From positions 9,129,501 to 9,193,500 of the forward strand of contig CM069607.1 of the NCBI GenBank assembly GCA_035771175.1: 64,000 bases of DNA, in the 5' to 3' direction. This DNA is from Paratinospora sagittata. Its lineage: Eukaryota > Streptophyta > Magnoliopsida > Ranunculales > Menispermaceae. Shown in pieces: positions 57,630 to 64,000 of this stretch; within the stretch, counting starts at the first letter, position 1; the number at the start of each line of letters is the position of its first letter. The notes under the pieces are model-generated. The model searched no databases. It was not told the origin of the DNA and saw nothing but the letters and a program-made list of their open reading frames with translations. The position numbers and the translations under genes were made by a program.

Positions 57630-60600
57630 ATGACTACAGGTGTGGTCCATGAACAGCGCATGGAGAAGCAGATGGGTTGCATGGCTGGATTCCTCCAGCT
57701 TTTCGATCGTCACCATATGATCACTGGAAAGCGCATTTACGCCACCAAACGTCTCGCTCCTTCACCCGTGAGAATCATGTTGCAATTCTTTGTTTTTCTG
57801 CCGCTTGTCTTTGCTGTTGTTGTTTAGGGCATTTGATTGATTGATTTGTGTTATTCTTGTACTGTGAATAATAATTCTATTTTTTTTTTTTTTTCAGGAT
57901 GCCGATTCTTCTTCATCGAATTCGGGGAAATTGGTTTGTTCTCCGGCTTCTTCCACGGACCTGCAACAGGAACACCTACAAATGCACTTGAAATCCTCGC
58001 CGGAGTCCGTGAAATCTCCATTTTCTCCGGAAATCTCTCCTCCGGCTGAGGTTTTCGCCAGAATGGGCTGTCCTCTCCCGGTCTTCGACTTCAAGGAAGG
58101 TTCCAGATCTCCGTCGAAGTTTCGCGAGTATCCGAGACTGTCTCTTGATAGTAGAGCGATTGTTGACGGAAAAGGCGGTCTCCGACCGAGAGAGATCCGA
58201 ACGACGTCAGCGCCGTTCTTTACGGCTAAGAGGTGCGAGAGGATTTCTGCAGATTTGACGGCAATCGATGAGAACGATAAGCAGCGGCGCTCACCGAGCG
58301 TCATTGCGAGATTAATGGGGCTAGATGCGTTGCCAGATTCCGGCGACAAGGCTTACAAGAACGCAGAGCTGAGGAGGTCTGCTTCGGAATCTAGGTCCAG
58401 AGATCTGCAGCTTCAGTATCAGTACGTCGAAGGGAAAAACTTGCAATGTGGAAACAGTGCAAGCAGAAATGTAGTAGCGAAAGGAGGGGATTCAATGGCA
58501 GAAGGTCACAGATTCGAAGTTCGAGGACCGACGAGGATGGAGTTCTCGTTGAGGAAACCGATTTCTGAACCAGCAAAAGCTGCAAACGAAGGTTTTCCAA
58601 CATCATCATCGTCGTCTATGAAGTCGCGGCAGCAACGCAAAAGCTTCTTTGACTCGCAGGATTTCTATCCAGAGCCGAAGCAAAACAGGTCTATATATGG
58701 AGAGATCGAGAAGCGATTGAAAGTGAGAGGAATCGACGAACCTGAGAAGGATCTGGAGGCGCTGAAGCAGATTCTCGAAGCTCTCCAACTCAAAGGCCTT
58801 CTTCATTCCAACAAACCTGTACGGCAGATAGGTCAGCGGAATTTCGTCTTCGATAGGAAATATTCGTCCGAGGAATCTCCGATCATTGTCGTTCAACCAT
58901 CAACGAGATCTCCATCTTCACCTACTCGTCCAGTAAGAACAGGAAACAATTCCCTAACATCAAACATCAAATCCAAACCTGGAAACTACCGAAACCACCT
59001 CAATCTCTATGGCGAGACGACGACACTGCCGGTACGAACTCGGCGCGATCGAGTAGATACTACCACCGGTCGGAATAGTCCGACGGCTGAACGAAGAATC
59101 AGAAATCCAACAATGTCACCTGAGCGGAACGAAAGCAATGCGAAGAGTCCGAGTTCTCTTGCCAGAAGAAACCCTAAGCAATTAACGATTGAAACACAGA
59201 AGAGAGTGAATGAAGAACATCGAAGAAGCTCTCCGGTTCATTCTCCGAAGATTTCTTGTACGAGAAGATCAAACGGATCCGATCACTCAACAACAACAAC
59301 AAGCAGATCGCCGAGAATCAACAGGAGACAAACGGCCGATTCCTCCTCTCATCAGAAAGAAAGAATCAGATGTCCCTGTCCTGTGGAGGACGAATCGTCC
59401 TCAATTTCTGAAAGCAGCTGCTTCAGTACGTGTTCTCAAATCGATTCAGAGGTCAGAGAAATCATCATCATCATCATAATCTAAAACAAAGATCATCAAA
59501 ATTTTACTGCTTTGATCTTAATTTTGTTGATGAAAATAAATGCAGTTACGGAGATCGAAAACAGAGGAACAACTGAAAGAAGGAAAATCTCTGTTAGAAC
59601 GATGCGACCAGCTGCTCCACAGCATAGCCGAGATGACGGCTACTGAGTCGCAACCGAGTCCTGTTTCCGTTCTTGACTCGTCTTTCTACAAAGACGAGTC
59701 GTCTCCCTCGCCCGTCATGAAGCGTTGCATCTATTTCAAAGGTAATTTTAATTTAATTTAATTTAATTTAATTAAACTCCCATTAAAATTACACGGTATT
59801 AGTAAAAAAAAAAAAAGAAAAGTGAAATTAAGGTTATGGAGCTCGCGCTTGTGGTGCGAGTCATGTCAGAATGGGTTTAATCATTCTGGTCCTTTCGTCG
59901 TACGATCGTACGGTCGGCGCATTTTAGTCATTAGCATTTACAAACTCTGTAACTTTGTATCCCATATGATATAAGTAACGGACTTCAAAATAGGAAGGAA
60001 AATGACTGAAACTAGAAGCCTTTATGAATGTGAGAATACCGTTTTCCTGACACTGTGACACCTGTCTATTTATATTTGATGAGCTTTAAGTCCAACAGTG
60101 TTTTAGGTTACGTTTAATTTGTAAATCTTTTATATGCCAAGAACAATGCTTTGAAAATATATTTGACAAATATGTTTTGAAAAAATTTGTTGGATTGATT
60201 TAAATCACGTATTAACACTTGATTCGATTCGATGTGATTTAACAACTTTAAGTGATACCGTCAACATAGTGTATTAATCAAATATTATTCGGTGTATTGG
60301 TTAACTCACATATAGTTTTCTTTTAAGATTTTAATGGAAAAACAATATATTTTAAAAGAATAATATAAAAAAGTCAGTTTTATGAATTTTCACTTTCTAG
60401 AGGTAACCTAACCTTTGGATGATTATTGGAATGGTTATAATTTTGGTTATGATATTGTTGATTTTGAACAGATCGATCGGTTGAGTTAGAAGAGGAGAAC
60501 TGGAGCCCATTGATCTCACCGCTGCTGCGGCGGAGATCCGAGGAGGATGAGTCGGACGATCCAGATTACCTCTACGTTTCAGAAGTTCTCCAAGCAATTC

Positions 60601-61073
60601 ATCGTCATTCCGATGACTCAGATGTGTTCTTCTTGCTTGAGAAGCATCAACAACACAAGAGCAAGAGTAGCGATTCCTCCTCATACGTCTCCAAACTGCA
60701 CCGGAAGCTAATCTTCGACACAATTACCGAAATTCTTGACAAGAAGAGACAATTGCCGCCGTGGAAGGCGGTTTCCGGCACAAATCCGGCTACCGGAAGG
60801 CCGTATCTTCGGGAGATCTGGTTGGACTTGACGAGATTTCGGGAGAATCAGGCAGGGGAAGACTTGTTCCAAGTCATATGCGGAGTGCTTCAAAGAGACA
60901 TGGTAGGAGACTCGATCGACGAATGGAGAGATTGTCCGATGGAGACGTCGGAGGTGGTGTTGGATGTTGAAAGAAGCATATTCAAGGACTTGATCGGAGA
61001 GACGATCCGAGATCTGGCTCTTTTCGCCGGGAAAAGCAGGGCATCTGTGCCGCGAAGGAAGCTTGCATTTTGA
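57630..61073 (+). CDS. LONGIFOLIA/TRM-family protein (TON1-recruiting-motif type)
   Basis: Join 57630-57767, 57898-59451, 59546-59741, 60472-61073: 2490 nt, 829 aa. All introns are GT-AG and in frame (130, 94 and 730 bp). The N-terminus has the family block KQMGCMAGFLQLFDRHHMITGKR (about residues 11-33, split here by gaps in identity). Residues about 178-189 read SPSVIARLMGLD, the VARLMGLE-type (DUF3741-associated) motif. About 330-345 is LEALKQILEALQLKGLL. About 565-629 has GKSLLERCDQLLHSI and SPVSVLDSSFYKDESSPSPV. The C-terminal DUF4378-like region (about 660-815) starts DYLYVSEVLQAI. The middle is Ser/Arg-rich and probably disordered. Members bind microtubules and recruit TON1-TRM-PP2A complexes, setting cell elongation and organ shape. 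The N-terminus resembles TRM5-type members, but the subgroup is uncertain. Confidence 0.93.
59742..60471 (+). other. Third intron of the LONGIFOLIA/TRM gene
   Basis: Donor gtaatt, acceptor acag. It contains a (TTTAA)n run near 59745-59772. No mobile element was recognised. Confidence 0.85.
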
Positions 61074-62318
61074 ATGAAAAAACAAATGAGGGTTTCCGTG
61101 TCGCACGTGTGAGTGTTCCCGCGCTTTTTTTATTTTGGGGATTCTAGCGGGTCGTCGGCTTGAGATTGAAATTTGAGCCCCGAATTGAAAAAACGAAGTG
61201 TATCTAAAACAAAAATATTTACTTACCACTTCTGAATTTTTTTGAACCATGTTAAGATAAATCGCGTCATCTCCCAAACTTTTATATATCTTTTTAATTT
61301 TTTTGTTAAAAAAATTTCTAAAGATTTTATGAGTTATGATGACATTCTATATCCTGGTCCTTTTTTTTTTTTATATATATAAATCTTATTTGTTAATTTA
61401 ATCTCATACTTGCAAAATAATCAAAATCAATGGATAAAAAATAAGAAATATGGGAACAAATGTCTACACTAATACTGTTACAAGACCTTAATAAGGCTCA
61501 ATAACTTTTCTCATCATACGAGGGGAGCAGAGGATAAAATTAGTAGATGCTTGAAAGGGTGAGTTACCTGTCATTGACAAACACACTCCATGATAATAAG
61601 AGATTGGCAAAATGTTCCTCATTCATTTATTAGTTAAGTTAAAGTTAAACTAAAGGCCAAAAGATTTTTTTTTTAAAGTATAATTTTTATATGTAAATGA
61701 CGATTTAAGTTAAAAAGCAAAAAACGATATATGGTTTGGTTTTGGAGGAGGGGGAAAAGGGGGGAACACACGTGATGGCGATGGTGATAATGACGATGAG
61801 GAGGAGAGGACAGTTCGTAGCATGTGGGTAAGAGAAAAAAAAATAAAACAATAAAGGGAGGTAAGACATAGGAAAGAAGAGATATCGTTTTCCTTTTCTG
61901 CCTTTTAGCATGGCTCACATGACCATCATTATTTCTTTTTCTTTTCTTTTTTTTCTTTTTTTTCTTTTTTTTCTCTTCTTTTTATTTTGGGTGCTTTGAA
62001 AATATCAATAAAAAAGTTAATCAAATTATTATTATTACATTTACCATAGGGATGCGGTGAAATGCAGTCTTAACCTATCTACCTATCCTTAAATTTTAAA
62101 TAGATCCAGATGGGCATAGATGATGTCATTCAAAAACTGATTTGGCCTAACAAAAAACATTAGTGCTCCAATTTAAAATCAAGTGAGAAACGTGACAAAT
62201 TTAAATACTAGTTATGTTAGTCCAATGTCTTCACCAGTACTTTAGGGTTTTTTTTTTCATTTTATTTTATGAATATCACTTTTAGATATTTTAAAATTTT
62301 AATATTAATGATAATAAT
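61074..62318. other. 3' flank of the LONGIFOLIA/TRM gene and spacer
   Basis: The 3' UTR should begin at 61074; no clear poly-A signal was chosen. T-rich tttctttt runs lie at 61935-61985. No further gene seen. Confidence 0.5.
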
Positions 62319-63139
62319 TGTTGGAACAATTTCTCGGCATATCGTGTTGGGTGACACATCACTTGCCATTGTGACCAACTCAACAAACACGTAAGAAATC
62401 CAGATTGATAGATCGTAGTGTCATCCTGGTGAGGTCAAAGTACCGACCTGAATGACAGGTCACCAACCACAAAGAACTTGGATGATACAACTCACCGACC
62501 TAAATCATAGTCTACCGACCTGGTTGAACAGAGATATCACAGTAACAACACCAGCTCAGGCAAGGCGCTACTTACCGACCTAGAGGTCTCGAGCTCTTAT
62601 GAAGACCATCTACTCGCTTATGAACGACAACGACATACCGAACTAACGAGGTCTCTGACTATTTAACAAATAAGGACTAAGCGTGAGTTGAATAAGATAA
62701 GGCGAGATCAACTGCGACAAGTTCAGGATTTACTCCTTATCCGACTATGATAAGGCTACAAAGTTCTCCCAATCCAATTAGAAGGCTATTTGACTCTCCT
62801 AATTCAACCAAGAGGATCCTGATCCAGCTAGGAAGCTTTTAAGCCCTCTTAATTCGACTACAGCCAAGGACCCTGTTCTCTAAAAAAAACCCATCACCCC
62901 TAAAGAGGAGGTACGTTGATTTAGACTCATTTCAATACTATTGACTCTAAGGAGTTGTGAACTGACTTAGGCATCAAACGGTCTTTGGCTGGCACCACAC
63001 CGGTGTTCTCTACGATAGTCTATTCTTCTCTTTTCTTTCCCTCTCAGGTCAGAAGTCTCGAGCAATTTACGTGTGTTCCAGTTCAACGTCTACTCTTCAT
63101 CTCATTATCAATTGGTGTTGGTCAAGTCTTGCACCAACA
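62319..63139 (+). mobile_element. Solo LTR, 821 bp, TSD ataat
   Basis: TGTTGGAACAATTTC to GCACCAACA, flanked by ataat at 62314-62318 and 63140-63144. No primer site or coding sequence adjoins it. The interior has repeated accgacct words. Orientation is set by comparison with the copy at 63465, whose minus strand holds TATAAAAATACCCT. Confidence 0.85.
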
Positions 63140-63464
63140 ATAATAATATTTTTTTTTAATCTAAACAATGTAAAACAAGTAGATTTTAAATTATACTAGG
63201 TATAAACATGTATCTTATTGGATACAATTAATATATCATAAGTTTGTTAATATATCCAAAATTAGTTATATAACAGGAATTATATTTTTGCTAGTGACCC
63301 TACTCACCAGTGGTAAATGGTTCCCAACCTTCTATATATTTTCAACTCAACTCAACAAATCTTTAAAAAAAAAAAAAAAACTTAACTCAACTCAACCAAG
63401 CATTTTCTTAACTACGCGAATCTGCTTCCTCTACTATATCAACGACACAATCAATATTTAAATT

Positions 63465-64000
63465 TGTTGGTGCAAGATTCGATCAACACCAGTAGACGAT
63501 GAGGTGAAGGGAAGATGGAAATCGTCGGAGGTTGGTTATCTGGAAGAGGGAAAATAGGAGAATGCAGGCTATCGTAAGGAATATCGGTGTGGTGTCGGCC
63601 AAAGACCCTCTGATGCCTAAGTTAGTTCAGAACTACGTAATACTGAACTCAATCGACAATGACTTAGATTTTCTTACATTCCTTTGAAGGGTTAGGGTAT
63701 TTTTATAGAGAGGGTTTGAGGTATTTGGCCTTGTCGTAGTTGTTGTTGTAGAATCAAAAATTCAACTTGTGCTGGGAGAACATATCTTATTCCTGGTAGG
63801 ATTTGGTCCGATCCTCATAGGATTAGGATGACTTATCAGCCTCCTAGTCGAACAGGTGGAGTATCTGGCTTTATTAAAGTCGGATTATGAGTAAATCCCG
63901 AGCTTATCACAATGGATCATGCTTTATCCTTATCTGATTGGGCATTTTGTCGTCATCCATTCCGGGGTCAGAGATTGCTACAGCTCGATATGCCGATCTG
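63465..64000 (-). mobile_element. Same-family LTR, inverted, cut by the window end
   Basis: Starts TGTTGGTGCAAGATTCGATC, which is close to the reverse complement of the right end of the LTR at 62319-63139. The match continues through the caccacac(c)gg and gcctaagt blocks. At least 536 bp are present of an expected 820 or so. Whether it is solo or the 3' LTR of a complete element to the right cannot be told. Confidence 0.8.

Noticed and set aside
58391..61277. Minus-strand ORFs of up to 189 aa over the LONGIFOLIA/TRM gene
   Set aside because: They are shadows of the plus-strand exons, which show family motifs and consistent splice sites.
1..64000. CRISPR arrays, operons, bacterial promoters or terminators, rRNA and tRNA genes
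   Set aside because: None seen; direct repeats are microsatellites, minisatellites or LTRs, and the genes have introns.

Overview
This is eudicot plant nuclear DNA. It has two spliced protein genes with GT-AG introns, A+T-rich spacers full of microsatellites, Ty3/gypsy, Ty1/copia, LINE, SINE and MITE sequences, and a decayed endogenous pararetrovirus. Every recognisable retroelement primer site matches the 3' end of initiator-Met tRNA, as is usual in plants. The species cannot be named from the sequence.

Layout. 1-6041: minus-strand Ty3/gypsy element (Tekay/Del-like) that runs off the left edge. Its gag-pol frame is open over all 1031 visible codons and its 5' LTR is 2.7 kb. It is inserted in a LINE remnant (6042-6596 plus 11627-11760), which a complete but defective copia element (6597-11626, TSD tcatc) also splits. 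11.8-14.4 kb: A+T-rich spacer. 14.4-17.06 kb: an RNase H-like fragment split by a 1.56-kb solo LTR (TSD ataaa) and other DNA. 17816-25980: a four-exon gene for a class A heterotrimeric G-protein gamma subunit. Its 7.6-kb first intron holds two hAT-type MITEs, two Au-like SINEs and a 1.19-kb repeat-rich element; a third copy of the MITE lies just downstream of the gene.

27.4-42.7 kb: an endogenous pararetrovirus on the minus strand, split in two. The right part (38602-42662) has a small membrane-protein ORF, movement-protein, coat, zinc-knuckle and protease regions. The left part (about 27440-29690) has RNase H and a C-terminal region. The reverse transcriptase is missing, and its place is taken by a degenerate Ty3/gypsy array, LTR-internal-LTR-partial internal (29681-38601). 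44819-49157: a plus-strand copia element without its integrase core. 49.2-57.4 kb: spacer with old repeats. 57630-61073: a four-exon LONGIFOLIA/TRM-family gene (829 aa). 62319-63139: a solo LTR (TSD ataat), with a same-family LTR in inverted orientation from 63465 to the window end.

The two host genes are functionally separate: one is a membrane-anchored G-protein signalling subunit, the other a microtubule/organ-shape protein. About 31.6 kb of nested mobile DNA lies between them. There is no operon-like organisation. The most unusual part is the pararetrovirus/gypsy composite at 27-43 kb.
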